From UBA6170 sp034429975 (GTDB lineage Bacteria; Chloroflexota; Anaerolineae; Anaerolineales; Anaerolineaceae): a stretch of 64,000 bases of DNA. The notes under the pieces were generated by a model. That model ran no database searches, was not told where the DNA came from, and saw only the letters and a program-made list of their open reading frames with translations. The stretch covers positions 62,001 through 126,000 of the forward strand of contig DAOUFM010000146.1 in NCBI GenBank assembly GCA_034429975.1. Reading direction: 5' to 3'. Shown piece after piece: positions 1 through 8,937 of this stretch. The stretch's first letter is position 1. Each line of letters opens with the position of its first letter. Both the position numbers and the translations under genes were made by a program.

Positions 1-144
1 GGTGATGAATGGAGAAAAGAATTTAATAATTATAGAATTAACTGCATAATTTTAGAAAAGAATCGCCCAATCGTCGATCATTTAATTTCAGATTCCTGGA
101 AAATACTTTATGAGGATAACCAGGCGATTTATTTAATGAAATAA
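1..144 (+). CDS. C-terminal end of a probable membrane glycosyltransferase (partial)
   Basis: The window opens inside a gene. Frame 1 is open from base 1 to the TAA at 142-144 and gives 47 residues. The tail resembles the extracytoplasmic C-terminal part of GT-C glycosyltransferases, which often end in a W-K-x-x-Y-x-D-x-x-A-x-x-x-x pattern; here the end is WKILYEDNQAIYLMK. It lies just upstream of four more GT-C genes on the same strand, which supports the assignment, but the fragment is too short to name a family. The 155 bases after it are very AT-rich and hold no recognisable gene. Confidence 0.5.
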   Translation, partial: GDEWRKEFNNYRINCIILEKNRPIVDHLISDSWKILYEDNQAIYLMK

Positions 145-299
145 TCATTTTATATTTTTCTTTAAATTGGTGCGAAAATATAAATATGTTTTATACTTCA
201 TTAAATTTTGATAAGCAATTTATTTAATTCCCTGAAATAAAGAAACCTTTAAAATATGAATAATTTTTATTTATTTATCGTTTATTTAACAAATTACCT

Positions 300-1535
300 A
301 TGAATCGAAAAAAATATAGAACAATACAAGAGTTTTCAATAATCTTATTATTTATTGTAATTATTGGTTTATTTGGATATACCAATTTTCAGTTTACAAA
401 ATCATCTCCAGGAGGGAACGATTTTCTTGTTCACTGGGTTGGGACTCAAAAATTTGTATTGGAAGGTATTAGCCCATATTCAGACAAGGTTGCATTAGAG
501 ATCCAAAGATTAGTTTATGGACGACCTGCTCTGGAAGGGGAGCATGAATTACGGGTCGCATATCCTTTCTATTCAATTTTCCTTTTTTTACCCTTCTCGT
601 TAATTAAAAATTTTGAAATTGCAAGAGCGTTTTGGATGACATTTCTAGAATTAATTTTGATGTTTTCTACAATAATAGTTATCAAATTAGTGAAATGGAA
701 AATAAAACCTTTGTTTACTTTTTTGATCATTGCTTTTAGTTTATTTTGGTACCATGGGTTGCGTTCGATTATTAATGGTAACGCTGTGGTTGTTATACTT
801 TTTTTGGTCGTAGTTTGCATCTATGCGATTTCTAGAAAGCAAGATGAATTAGCCGGAATTAGTTTAGCTTTATCAACTATTAAGCCACAAGTAGCTTTTG
901 CTTTTATTATCTTTGTTATTATTTGGGCAATCGTGAACAATAAGCAAAAAATATTATTTTGGTTTTTTGGTACACTGATCTCAATTGTCTTGTTGGGTTT
1001 GTTTTTACTGCCTACTTGGCCTCTGGAATTTTTAAGAGAGGTTATGAGGTACCCTGGTTATAACCCTCCTGGAACACCTGCAACAGCCTTAGCAGAATTA
1101 ATGCCTGGAGCAGGGTATCGTCTGGGGTTATTGATTTCAGCGATAAGTGGATTGGTTTTATTGGCTGAATGGTTTTTTGGCCGACATTCTGAAGAACTTA
1201 AATTTTTTTGGTTGGCTTCATTAACACTTGTTCTCGGCCAATGGATTAATATTCAGACGGATCCTGGCAATTTCTTAATTATGTTTCCAGCTTGTATTAT
1301 TGTTTTTCGTATGTTAGATGATCGCTGGAGGAAAAATGGTCTCTGGATCATAATGAGCTATTTATTAGTTGTATTTTTTGTCCCCTGGCTGTTTTTTATT
1401 AAGACTTTGGATTTTGGATACCAACCGGTTCAAAGTCCAATTATGTTTTTTCCAACTCCAGTTTTACTGCTTGTTGGATTATATTGGGTGAGATGGTGGG
1501 TAAAGAATCCGGCAATCAATATCATCAATTCATAA
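300..1535 (+). CDS. GT87 family (DUF2029) polyprenyl-phosphate-sugar glycosyltransferase, membrane
   Basis: A 411-residue protein with about ten hydrophobic helices. An acidic, aromatic first extracytoplasmic loop (GGNDFLVHWVGTQ, then ISPYS near residue 55) is typical of GT87/DUF2029 mannosyl- or arabinosyl-type GT-C enzymes, which move a sugar from a polyprenyl-phosphate donor to an acceptor outside the membrane. The ATG at 300 has no clear ribosome binding site; the upstream 155 bases are AT-rich. It overlaps the next glycosyltransferase by over 40 bases, so the two are probably translationally coupled. Donor and acceptor cannot be deduced from the sequence. Confidence 0.75.
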   Translation: MNRKKYRTIQEFSIILLFIVIIGLFGYTNFQFTKSSPGGNDFLVHWVGTQKFVLEGISPYSDKVALEIQRLVYGRPALEGEHELRVAYPFYSIFLFLPFSLIKNFEIARAFWMTFLELILMFSTIIVIKLVKWKIKPLFTFLIIAFSLFWYHGLRSIINGNAVVVILFLVVVCIYAISRKQDELAGISLALSTIKPQVAFAFIIFVIIWAIVNNKQKILFWFFGTLISIVLLGLFLLPTWPLEFLREVMRYPGYNPPGTPATALAELMPGAGYRLGLLISAISGLVLLAEWFFGRHSEELKFFWLASLTLVLGQWINIQTDPGNFLIMFPACIIVFRMLDDRWRKNGLWIIMSYLLVVFFVPWLFFIKTLDFGYQPVQSPIMFFPTPVLLLVGLYWVRWWVKNPAINIINS

Positions 1536-2998
1536 TTAAAAACCGAGACTTGATATCGATATCCCTGGTTTTTATTATTGGCATTAGTTTACGATTGCTA
1601 TTTATTAATACGCGTGAAATTGCTTATGATGATGCGTTTAGCTATTTCCTGGCAAGGAATGATTATCAAAAAATAATTATGGGGACATCTTTTGATACGA
1701 TGCCGCCACTTTACTACTTTCTTTTGCACAATTGGTTAACAATAAGTAAAGCCTTGTGGTTTTTAAGGTTATTGAACATTTTTATTAATTTATTGACGGG
1801 AATTTTCGTTTACAAATTAGCTGGCAACCTTTTTAATAAACGAACTGCTGGAATTGCTGTACTTCTGTTTATGATTTCACCATTTCAAATCTACCATTCT
1901 CAAGAACTTCGAATGTATGCTCTTTTGGAATTCGGACAGATTGGTTTTTATTTTTCAATTTTAAAGTTGATAAATGATAAAGGTAAACATCAGATTTTTT
2001 GGTCGGCATTGTCCATAATTTTTGGGGTCATCGCGATGTATTCACACAATTTAGGGTTTATCGGAATTATCGCAGTGAATTTGGTTGGCTTTTGGATAAA
2101 AAATAAGAAAACATTCTTGAAAATTATTGGGATTGAATTTGGGATTCTTATTCTGTCTTCACCCTGGTTCTATTTTCTTCCGCAACAAATTGAAAAAGTT
2201 CAGGCTGCATTTTGGACGATAAAGCCTGGCCTGATTGACATTATTCAAAGCCCCTTAACTTTGTTCTCTTTTTTACCGATGCCACTTGTCATAACTGCAT
2301 TTGCATTAATTGTTATTCTGCAAAGTTTTATATTTTTGTTAATTAACACCTTCCGCTCTAAGTCGAAGACAATATACCTAGTTTGTTCTTTATTTTTTTT
2401 CACACCTGTTTTATTGTTTATTATGTCTTATGTTGTAAAACCTGTGTTTGTCCCCAGAATATTTATTGCAAGTTCGGTTTGGTTTTTTATATTATTTGCG
2501 TATTTTATAATGGAAAATTGGAAAGTGGTAACTGGAAAAATAAATTTGATATTATTTATTCTCATGTGTGCAATTTCACTCCCATTTTATTACGGTTATA
2601 ATTTGTTCCCTCGCTCTCAATTTTCCAATCTTTCTACTTATTTAAACAAATTGGATAAAAATATTGCGATTATTCATGAAAACAAATTGTCTTTTTTCCC
2701 GACGATTTTTTATAAAGAAACTCATAATTCATTTTATATTATGGATGAACCAGGCACTCCCAATGACACCCTGGCAACTGGATCGCAAATTGCACTGGGA
2801 TATATAGCTAACAATTCTATTGATGATTTTCTTGATAGAGAGCATTTGTATTTTGTGGCTTTTCAACAGTCCATTGATGAGTACGAACAAATGGGAATTG
2901 AAAATCCAAATATCAGGATCTTAAAAAATCACTATGGCCTTCTAGAGGAAAAGAAAATCGGTGACCTTATTATTTTTGACTTTGGAGAAAAAGATTGA
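1493..2998 (+). CDS. GT39-like (PMT/ArnT superfamily) membrane glycosyltransferase
   Basis: About 501 residues with some eleven membrane helices. The first extracytoplasmic loop has the acidic catalytic-type motif AYDDAFSYFLA, followed by a TMPPLYY segment, as in GT39/PMT_2 proteins that use polyprenyl-phosphate sugars. A soluble C-terminal part of about 120 residues follows the last helix. The start is uncertain: ATG at 1493 is used here, but an in-frame TTG at 1484 and a GTG at 1496 lie around the same GGGTGAG sequence. It overlaps the GT87 gene upstream, and its TGA stop overlaps the TTG start of the next gene, so the cluster reads as one operon. Confidence 0.75.
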   Translation: MVGKESGNQYHQFIIKNRDLISISLVFIIGISLRLLFINTREIAYDDAFSYFLARNDYQKIIMGTSFDTMPPLYYFLLHNWLTISKALWFLRLLNIFINLLTGIFVYKLAGNLFNKRTAGIAVLLFMISPFQIYHSQELRMYALLEFGQIGFYFSILKLINDKGKHQIFWSALSIIFGVIAMYSHNLGFIGIIAVNLVGFWIKNKKTFLKIIGIEFGILILSSPWFYFLPQQIEKVQAAFWTIKPGLIDIIQSPLTLFSFLPMPLVITAFALIVILQSFIFLLINTFRSKSKTIYLVCSLFFFTPVLLFIMSYVVKPVFVPRIFIASSVWFFILFAYFIMENWKVVTGKINLILFILMCAISLPFYYGYNLFPRSQFSNLSTYLNKLDKNIAIIHENKLSFFPTIFYKETHNSFYIMDEPGTPNDTLATGSQIALGYIANNSIDDFLDREHLYFVAFQQSIDEYEQMGIENPNIRILKNHYGLLEEKKIGDLIIFDFGEKD

Positions 2999-4581
2999 AA
3001 AAAAAAGACCTTATTATCCTGGTTTTTATATCAATAATTTTTTTTTCTACAGCCTTTATTTTTCAAAAAGACCCCGGTTATATGGATTCGGAATTTTATT
3101 ATCTAGCCGGGAAGCAACTAGCAAATGGTAAGTTAACGATTCCAGTCATTTGGAATTATTTAGATAATCCTGTCAAATTACCTGCACCAATATTTTCCTA
3201 TTGGATGCCGGGGGCATCCATACTTGTTAGTATTTCAATAAAGCTATTCGGTGAAAATTTTTTAGGAAGCAGGATTTTATCGCTTTTAATTGCCCTGGGG
3301 ATTGCGCCTTTATCCTATGTGATGGCGTTTAAATTGGCTACCAATAGAGCAACAAGTTTTCTCACTGGTATCCTTTCTATTTTTTCTGGCTTCTACTTTA
3401 AATTTATTATTATTCCAGAAACCGTAATGATCTATATATTATTAGGAGGATTGTATTTTTTTACCTTAAGTCAGATTATCCAAGATTTTCAAACCAGTAA
3501 AAGCACATGGAAAAACCTTGCAGTTTTAGGGATCGTGGCAGGAGGAATGCATTTAACGAGAGTTGACGGCTTGTTTTTCTACTTTATTGGAGTCTTTGTA
3601 ATAATTTTCTTTATTTTTAAAAAACATGGGATTTCAAGAAAATGTGCCTGTTTACAGCTTTTAACATTTACTTTTTTTTACTTAATAATAATGAGTTTTT
3701 GGTTTATTTCTAATTTGCAACAATATGGTACACTTTTTTCTCCATCAAACTCCAAGGCATTTTGGATTGCTACCTATGATGACACCTTTATTTATCCGCC
3801 CTCCGGATTAACATTAAATTATTGGATCGAAAATGGGTTGCCATTACGTTTTACACAAATAACCAATGGCCTAAAAATAAACTTAGGATCATTTGTCGGA
3901 GTACAAACTGCAATTATTGGGCTGCCTCTTTTTTTGATCGGAATTAAAAGAAGAATTCGAAATTCACTTATTTTTCCTGGTATTCTGCATCTCTTTTTAA
4001 TTTTTATAATTATGACAATAATTTTTCCATTAGCTGGGGCAAGAGGTGGTTTTTTACATTCATCGGCAGCAAACCAGATTATTATCTGGATTTTGATGGC
4101 AGATGGTTTTCAAGGATTTCTGGAATGGGGAGTCCAAAAAAGAAATTGGCAATTAGTTAGAAGCCAAAAAATGTTTGGATCAGCACTCGTTGTTTTAGTA
4201 TTTCTATTTACAGTTTTTATTTATTCCAGAGATGTTATTGGTAAAAATATTAATTATCCTAAATGGAGTTTTGAATATTCAAAATTTAATGAAATCGAGA
4301 AAAAAATTGAAAAAATTACGTCAGAAAAAACTGATGTGGTAATGGTGAACAACCCGCTTGGTTATAATTATTCATCAGGCAGATGGTCAATCGTTATTCC
4401 AAATTCAGAAGTTCAAGGGTTTTATGAGGTCATTCAGAAATTTCATGTCAAATTTATTGTCGTAGATAAAAATTTGCCTGAAAAATTTAATGAAAATCAC
4501 CAGAAATTTATTATTAATAATTTTTACTTGTTAAAACGACTTGAAGATGGATCGTTAATTTATGCAATTAATGAACAATAA
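2995..4581 (+). CDS. GT39-like membrane glycosyltransferase
   Basis: A 528-residue polytopic protein. The N-terminal loop after the first helix carries GYMDSEFYYLAGKQLANGK, with the acidic residue expected for GT-C catalysis, and a FSYWMPGASIL segment follows as in PMT_2 proteins. The C-terminal 100 residues are soluble and probably extracytoplasmic. The start is a TTG that overlaps the previous TGA stop (TTGA at 2995-2998), with a GGAG ribosome binding site about 8 bases upstream, which indicates coupled translation. It is a separate member of the local array and not an exact copy of its neighbours. Substrate unknown. Confidence 0.75.
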   Translation: MKKKDLIILVFISIIFFSTAFIFQKDPGYMDSEFYYLAGKQLANGKLTIPVIWNYLDNPVKLPAPIFSYWMPGASILVSISIKLFGENFLGSRILSLLIALGIAPLSYVMAFKLATNRATSFLTGILSIFSGFYFKFIIIPETVMIYILLGGLYFFTLSQIIQDFQTSKSTWKNLAVLGIVAGGMHLTRVDGLFFYFIGVFVIIFFIFKKHGISRKCACLQLLTFTFFYLIIMSFWFISNLQQYGTLFSPSNSKAFWIATYDDTFIYPPSGLTLNYWIENGLPLRFTQITNGLKINLGSFVGVQTAIIGLPLFLIGIKRRIRNSLIFPGILHLFLIFIIMTIIFPLAGARGGFLHSSAANQIIIWILMADGFQGFLEWGVQKRNWQLVRSQKMFGSALVVLVFLFTVFIYSRDVIGKNINYPKWSFEYSKFNEIEKKIEKITSEKTDVVMVNNPLGYNYSSGRWSIVIPNSEVQGFYEVIQKFHVKFIVVDKNLPEKFNENHQKFIINNFYLLKRLEDGSLIYAINEQ

Positions 4582-6040
4582 AAAAAATACTTTTTTGCAA
4601 AAATACTGGTTGTTATTTGTGGTTGGTTTTTTTGTCCAATTATTATTTATTATGTTTGCAATGCTTTATTATGAAATTGGCTTTCCTTTGGATGATTCGT
4701 GGATACATCAAACTTATGCAAGGAATTTATTACATTATAGGGGTTGGTTTTTCAACCCATTAGAAAAATCAGCTGGATCAACTTCTCCTTTTTGGACAAT
4801 TTTATTAATTCCTGGCCATTTTTGGAAAGATTTTTATATACCCTGGACATTTTCAATTTCATACATTTTTTTTGTCTTGTCAGCTATTTATTTTGAAAAA
4901 TTAATTAGGTTAGAAACCTCAATATCCCAAAAAATCCCTCTGGCAGGGATATTGTTCCTGTGTGAATGGCACATCGCTTGGAGCTCTGTTTCTGGCATGG
5001 AAACAATGTTATTTGTTTTTTTTATAGTTATTTTTTTCTACGCTATGAGAAAAGAAGAAAAACTTTGGCAGTGGATTGCGTGTATCTTAATAGGAGTTGT
5101 TGTTTTTGTCAGGCCTGATGGCATCACCTTGCTAGGTCCATTTCTATTGATTTCTTTTGTTCGCTTGCTTAAAAATAAAACAAAATCATTTAAGGATATC
5201 GCTTTAAAAATTTTATTAATAACTTTTTTTTTCCTTTTATATGGTTACTTCAATTTAAGATTAGCTGGAGAAATTTTCCCAAATACTTTTTTTGCAAAAC
5301 AAGCTGAATATAGTATTTTATACTCAACGCCTATCATTTCACGATTCATGAATTTATCCATGGTGCCGATCACTGGCGTTGGGGTGTTATTACTGCCTGG
5401 TTTTATTTATCTTCTTTATCAATCAGTGAAAAGTAGAGATTGGTTTAAGATATCGGGGTTTTTATGGTTTATTGGTTATATAGGGTTATATGCATTTCGT
5501 CTTCCAGTGACTTATCAGCATGGTAGATACATTATTCCAGCGATTCCAATTTACCTCTGGCTTTCATGGATTGGTACATTACAAATTCTTCAAATTATCA
5601 AGAACAAGAAACCTGTTTACGAGTTTGGATACAGAGCAACAATAATTGCAATTATTTTAATTTTCCTTTTTCTAGGCAGTAAAGCCTTTTCGCTGGACGT
5701 TGCCATTATTCAAACCGAGATGGTAGATACGGCAAAATGGATCGATAAGAATATCGAAAAAGATGCGATTATTGCCGCCCATGATATCGGAGCCATCGGT
5801 TTTTTCTCCAATCATAAAATCGTTGATTTAGCCGGTTTGATTTCAACAGATGTGGTTGATTTTATTACAGATGAACAACGCTTATCTACTTATCTAACTC
5901 AGGAGCATGTTGATTATTTAGCCGTATTTCCGGATTGGTATAAGGATTTAACGAATAATAAGGATATTGTTTATAAGTCAAATGGAATATTTTCTCCCCA
6001 AGAAGGCGGAGAAAATATGACGATCTATTTATGGAAATAG
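4562..6040 (+). CDS. GT-C type membrane glycosyltransferase
   Basis: A 492-residue polytopic protein. The first loop reads GFPLDDSWIHQTYARNL, then SAGSTSPFWT; the DDxW pair is in the position of the catalytic acids of GT-C enzymes. The last 100 residues form a soluble domain (AAHDIGAIGFFSNHKIVDLAGL), a pattern I associate with Chloroflexota membrane glycosyltransferases. The ATG at 4562 overlaps the preceding gene by 20 bases; a second ATG at 4571 is possible. It is the last glycosyltransferase of the array. The bases around its final Met codon (5991-6019) are closely repeated 114 bases later at the start of the histidine kinase. Confidence 0.72.
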   Translation: MQLMNNKKNTFLQKYWLLFVVGFFVQLLFIMFAMLYYEIGFPLDDSWIHQTYARNLLHYRGWFFNPLEKSAGSTSPFWTILLIPGHFWKDFYIPWTFSISYIFFVLSAIYFEKLIRLETSISQKIPLAGILFLCEWHIAWSSVSGMETMLFVFFIVIFFYAMRKEEKLWQWIACILIGVVVFVRPDGITLLGPFLLISFVRLLKNKTKSFKDIALKILLITFFFLLYGYFNLRLAGEIFPNTFFAKQAEYSILYSTPIISRFMNLSMVPITGVGVLLLPGFIYLLYQSVKSRDWFKISGFLWFIGYIGLYAFRLPVTYQHGRYIIPAIPIYLWLSWIGTLQILQIIKNKKPVYEFGYRATIIAIILIFLFLGSKAFSLDVAIIQTEMVDTAKWIDKNIEKDAIIAAHDIGAIGFFSNHKIVDLAGLISTDVVDFITDEQRLSTYLTQEHVDYLAVFPDWYKDLTNNKDIVYKSNGIFSPQEGGENMTIYLWK

Positions 6041-6044
6041 TATT

Positions 6045-6074
6045 TTGGTAATTAACCTTACAGTGTGTTAAAAT
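6045..6074 (+). promoter_or_regulatory. Candidate promoter for the DegS-like kinase and phosphofructokinase genes
   Basis: TTGGTA (6045-6050), an 18-base spacer and TAAAAT (6069-6074). A TG one base upstream of the -10 box (6066-6067) makes it an extended -10 element. It lies between the end of the glycosyltransferase array and the kinase start at 6131. This is a consensus match only. Confidence 0.4.
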
Positions 6075-6130
6075 AGCAATCGGAACCTAGGTAGAATTTG
6101 GGTTTTTCCCCCAAGAAGAGAGGAGAAAAT

Positions 6131-7207
6131 ATGGCTGATAATGTTAAAAACATCAACGATTTTTGGACTGAATTAGATACTGATCAGGAACAAGCTCAAA
6201 AAACACTGAAAGAAATAAACATGATGCTGGATCAGAGCCAATCAGAATTATCAAAATTGATTCAAAGAAACACATCAGCTAATTCTCATTTGCAGCAAAT
6301 TCAAAACCAAATTGATACTGTGCCTAGATCAGATATACAACAAGCCTATAACACAGCCTTAGATTCCCAACAACGAATGATTGTAATGCGTTCACAATTA
6401 GAAAAATTACAAAATGATCAATCTAATTTGCAAAAAAAGATAGCGTTAATCGATCAAATTCGTATGTTTTTTGAAAATCAACCTTTAATCAGTAAATCCG
6501 GCAAAGGCGGTAGTTCGGGAATTCAAAATAATGGAGACGGTCATTCATTTTTAGAAATGATGATAAATTCTCAAGAAACAGAGCGACAGCGCCTTTCACG
6601 ACAAATGCATGATGGGCCAGCTCAAGCACTGTCGAATTTTATTGTCCAGACCGAAATTGCTTCCAGATTGTTTGAAATTGACAAGGAAAAAGCTAGAAAT
6701 GAGTTAGAAAACCTAAAGGGGGCAGCAATGTCCACATTTCAGAAAGTAAGGAATTTCATTTTTGAATTACGACCTATGTCATTAGATGATTTAGGATTAA
6801 TACTAACAATTAAGAAATATGTTGAAATTTTCAAAGATCAGAATGGCGTTGATGTAAATTTGTCTATTAGTGGGCAAGATCGACGTTTTGAACCGTTTTT
6901 GGAAGTGATGGTTTTCCGAGCTTTGCAGGAAATCATGGGCAATTCAGTCAAGCACAATGGAGACCAACCAGTAAAGGTACAGATTTCAACCCAAGTGTCA
7001 ATTGATGAAAATCAAGTAAAATTAGTTGTATCTGATAACGGTAGAGGATTTGATCCTGAACAAGAAAAAAATAGCTCTGGATTAGGATTGAAATTAATTC
7101 GAGATCGGGTTGAAATATTGGGTGGATATTTTGATATTGATACATCCATTGGACAAGGATGTCGAGTTTCTCTTACAGTGCCAATCATATCTGCTGAATC
7201 TGCATAA
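6131..7207 (+). CDS. DegS-type sensor histidine kinase (HisKA_3/HATPase), soluble
   Basis: A 358-residue cytoplasmic kinase with no membrane helix. Residues 1-110 are Gln/Glu/Leu-rich coiled coil. HisKA_3 follows, with the phosphoacceptor His near residue 160 in ERQRLSRQMHDGPAQ, then a GHKL ATPase with N box (QEIMGNSVKH), G1 (DNGRGFD) and G2 (GLGLKLIRDR). This matches the DegS branch, whose members phosphorylate NarL-family regulators. The start at 6131 is chosen because GGAG lies just upstream; an in-frame TTG at 6098 has no such site. No response regulator is adjacent. An orphan NarL-type regulator lies at 62502-63155, but pairing them is only a guess. Confidence 0.85.
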   Translation: MADNVKNINDFWTELDTDQEQAQKTLKEINMMLDQSQSELSKLIQRNTSANSHLQQIQNQIDTVPRSDIQQAYNTALDSQQRMIVMRSQLEKLQNDQSNLQKKIALIDQIRMFFENQPLISKSGKGGSSGIQNNGDGHSFLEMMINSQETERQRLSRQMHDGPAQALSNFIVQTEIASRLFEIDKEKARNELENLKGAAMSTFQKVRNFIFELRPMSLDDLGLILTIKKYVEIFKDQNGVDVNLSISGQDRRFEPFLEVMVFRALQEIMGNSVKHNGDQPVKVQISTQVSIDENQVKLVVSDNGRGFDPEQEKNSSGLGLKLIRDRVEILGGYFDIDTSIGQGCRVSLTVPIISAESA

Positions 7208-7227
7208 TAAAATTTTGAGGAGAATCT

Positions 7228-8400
7228 ATGTCGAAAACAATTGGTATCCTTACCGGCGGAGGTGATGTACCTGGATTAAACCCTGCAATTAAGTCGGTTG
7301 TTGTAGGTGCAATGGAAATGGGTTATAAGGTATTCGGAATACGAAGGGGATGGGCTGGGCTTTTACATTATGATATGAATGAGCCTTCAACACATGAGTA
7401 TTATGTTAAAGAATTAACATACAATGATGTTAGAACGATTGATCGAACCGGTGGTACTTTTCTACACACATCCCGAACAAATCCACAAAAAGTGAATAAA
7501 AATGATACGCCTGGATTTTTAAAAAACTCCAAATGGGGGAAACCAATAAAAGGGTTTGATGATTACACAGATTATACCGACTATACCCTTAATGTCTTGG
7601 GACACCTGGGAATAGACATTTTAGTGCCAATTGGGGGAGATGATACGTTGAGCTTTGCAGTAAGACTTCACAAAGAAGGTTTCCCGGTTGTTGGAATTCC
7701 AAAAACAATGGATAACGATGTTTTTGGTACAGATTACTGCATTGGTTTTTCTACTGCCATAACAAGAAGTGTTGATTTCATCACGAATATGAGGACGTCA
7801 GTAGGATCTCACGAGAGAATTGGAATTATTGAGTTGTTTGGACGAAATTCTGGCGAAACCAGTTTAATCAGCGCTTATTTATCCTATGTTGATCGAGCAT
7901 TAATACCTGAGGTTCCATTTTCAGTAGAAAGATTATGCGATTTCTTACTTGAAGACAAAAGAAATAATACATCAAATTATTCGATATTAACAATTTCAGA
8001 AGGCGCGATCATTGAGGGTGAAGAAGTTTTTGAGACAGGGGAGGAAGACGCTTATGGTCATAAAAAACTTGGTGGAATCGGGATGATTTTATCAGACAAA
8101 ATTAAAATGGTCACAAAACAAAACACCATGGTTCAACAGCTAGGATATCTGATGCGCTCTGGAGCACCTGATTCCCTTGATAGAATGGTAGCCATGTCCT
8201 TCGGGAATCTCGTTTCGCAATTATTACGGAAAAAAGAAACTGGAAAACTGGTAGCGCTTCATGGTGGAAAATACACAACTGTTCCAATTGAAATGGTTTT
8301 AGCTGGCAGAAAACGTGTAGACGTCCCTTCTTTTTATGATATTGAGCAGTATAAACCTAAAATCAAGGATTTTATGGGTGTTCCCATGTTTTTGAGCTAA
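7228..8400 (+). CDS. pfp: 6-phosphofructokinase, probably diphosphate-dependent
   Basis: A 390-residue family A phosphofructokinase that phosphorylates fructose 6-phosphate in glycolysis. Nucleotide loop LTGGGDVPGLN is at the N-terminus. The phosphate-donor residues are GGDDT (about 136-140) and PKTMDND (158-164). In this family, Asp in place of the second Gly of GGDG and Lys before TxDND mark PPi-dependent enzymes, while ATP enzymes have Gly at both places. MRTSVGSHERIGIIELFGR contains the substrate-contact segment. GAGGAG lies before the ATG, and a strong terminator follows at once. A reversible PPi enzyme would also serve gluconeogenesis. Donor specificity is inferred from these residues alone. 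Confidence 0.88.
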   Translation: MSKTIGILTGGGDVPGLNPAIKSVVVGAMEMGYKVFGIRRGWAGLLHYDMNEPSTHEYYVKELTYNDVRTIDRTGGTFLHTSRTNPQKVNKNDTPGFLKNSKWGKPIKGFDDYTDYTDYTLNVLGHLGIDILVPIGGDDTLSFAVRLHKEGFPVVGIPKTMDNDVFGTDYCIGFSTAITRSVDFITNMRTSVGSHERIGIIELFGRNSGETSLISAYLSYVDRALIPEVPFSVERLCDFLLEDKRNNTSNYSILTISEGAIIEGEEVFETGEEDAYGHKKLGGIGMILSDKIKMVTKQNTMVQQLGYLMRSGAPDSLDRMVAMSFGNLVSQLLRKKETGKLVALHGGKYTTVPIEMVLAGRKRVDVPSFYDIEQYKPKIKDFMGVPMFLS

Positions 8401-8423
8401 AAAAGAGCTAAAAGCTCTTTTTT
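8399..8423 (+). terminator. Rho-independent terminator after the phosphofructokinase gene
   Basis: A perfect 11-bp stem (AAAAAAGAGCT / AGCTCTTTTTT) closes a 3-base AAA loop, and the T-run forms part of the 3' arm. The stem starts inside the TAA stop codon of the upstream gene. Confidence 0.85.
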
Positions 8424-8439
8424 ATTCGACAAAAGATAT

Positions 8440-8934
8440 ATGGAAAATTCCAAGCAAATACTTGTTCCAAATCGATATCTTGTATCTCCTCGAACTTTGA
8501 TTTTTATCCAAAATGAAGATGACATTTTATTAATCAAGGGAGCAAAGGATAAAAAAATATGGCCTGGTTTATATAACGGAATTGGTGGCCATGTAGAAAA
8601 AGGAGAGGATGTACTTTCTGCTGCAAGAAGAGAATTAACTGAAGAATCAGGGCTAGAGAAAATAGATTTGTTTTTGAAAGCTATCATTTTCATTGAGGTA
8701 AATGAAAATACAGGCATCAATATGTATGTTTTTTGGGGAGAAACGAATAACAAAGATGTTCGTGATAGTACTGAGGGAAGCTTGGAATGGATCAATATTA
8801 ATAATTTGCAAAATTATCCAATGGTTGAAGATTTATATGAGTTAATTCCAAAAATAATAACCAATCAAAAAGAATGTCTTTTTGGTCGTTATTTTTATCT
8901 CGATAAGAAGTTGGTTATGGAGTTTGCCAATTAA
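8440..8934 (+). CDS. Nudix hydrolase (MutT-like)
   Basis: A 164-residue protein with a complete Nudix box, GGHVEKGEDVLSAARRELTE followed by ESGL, fitting G-x5-E-x7-REU-x-EE-x-G-U. The box coordinates Mg2+ for pyrophosphate-bond cleavage of nucleotide derivatives. The fold begins with VSPRTLIFIQNEDDILLIKG, as in 8-oxo-dGTP/NTP pyrophosphohydrolases. Substrate cannot be assigned from the box. It follows the terminator of the preceding gene, so it needs its own promoter, and its stop lies 3 bases from the stop of the convergent rsmD. Confidence 0.85.
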   Translation: MENSKQILVPNRYLVSPRTLIFIQNEDDILLIKGAKDKKIWPGLYNGIGGHVEKGEDVLSAARRELTEESGLEKIDLFLKAIIFIEVNENTGINMYVFWGETNNKDVRDSTEGSLEWININNLQNYPMVEDLYELIPKIITNQKECLFGRYFYLDKKLVMEFAN

Positions 8935-8937
8935 ATG

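Noticed and set aside
8397..8795. Minus-strand open frame opposite the Nudix gene
   Set aside because: It is antisense to an intact Nudix box and encodes no recognisable domain.
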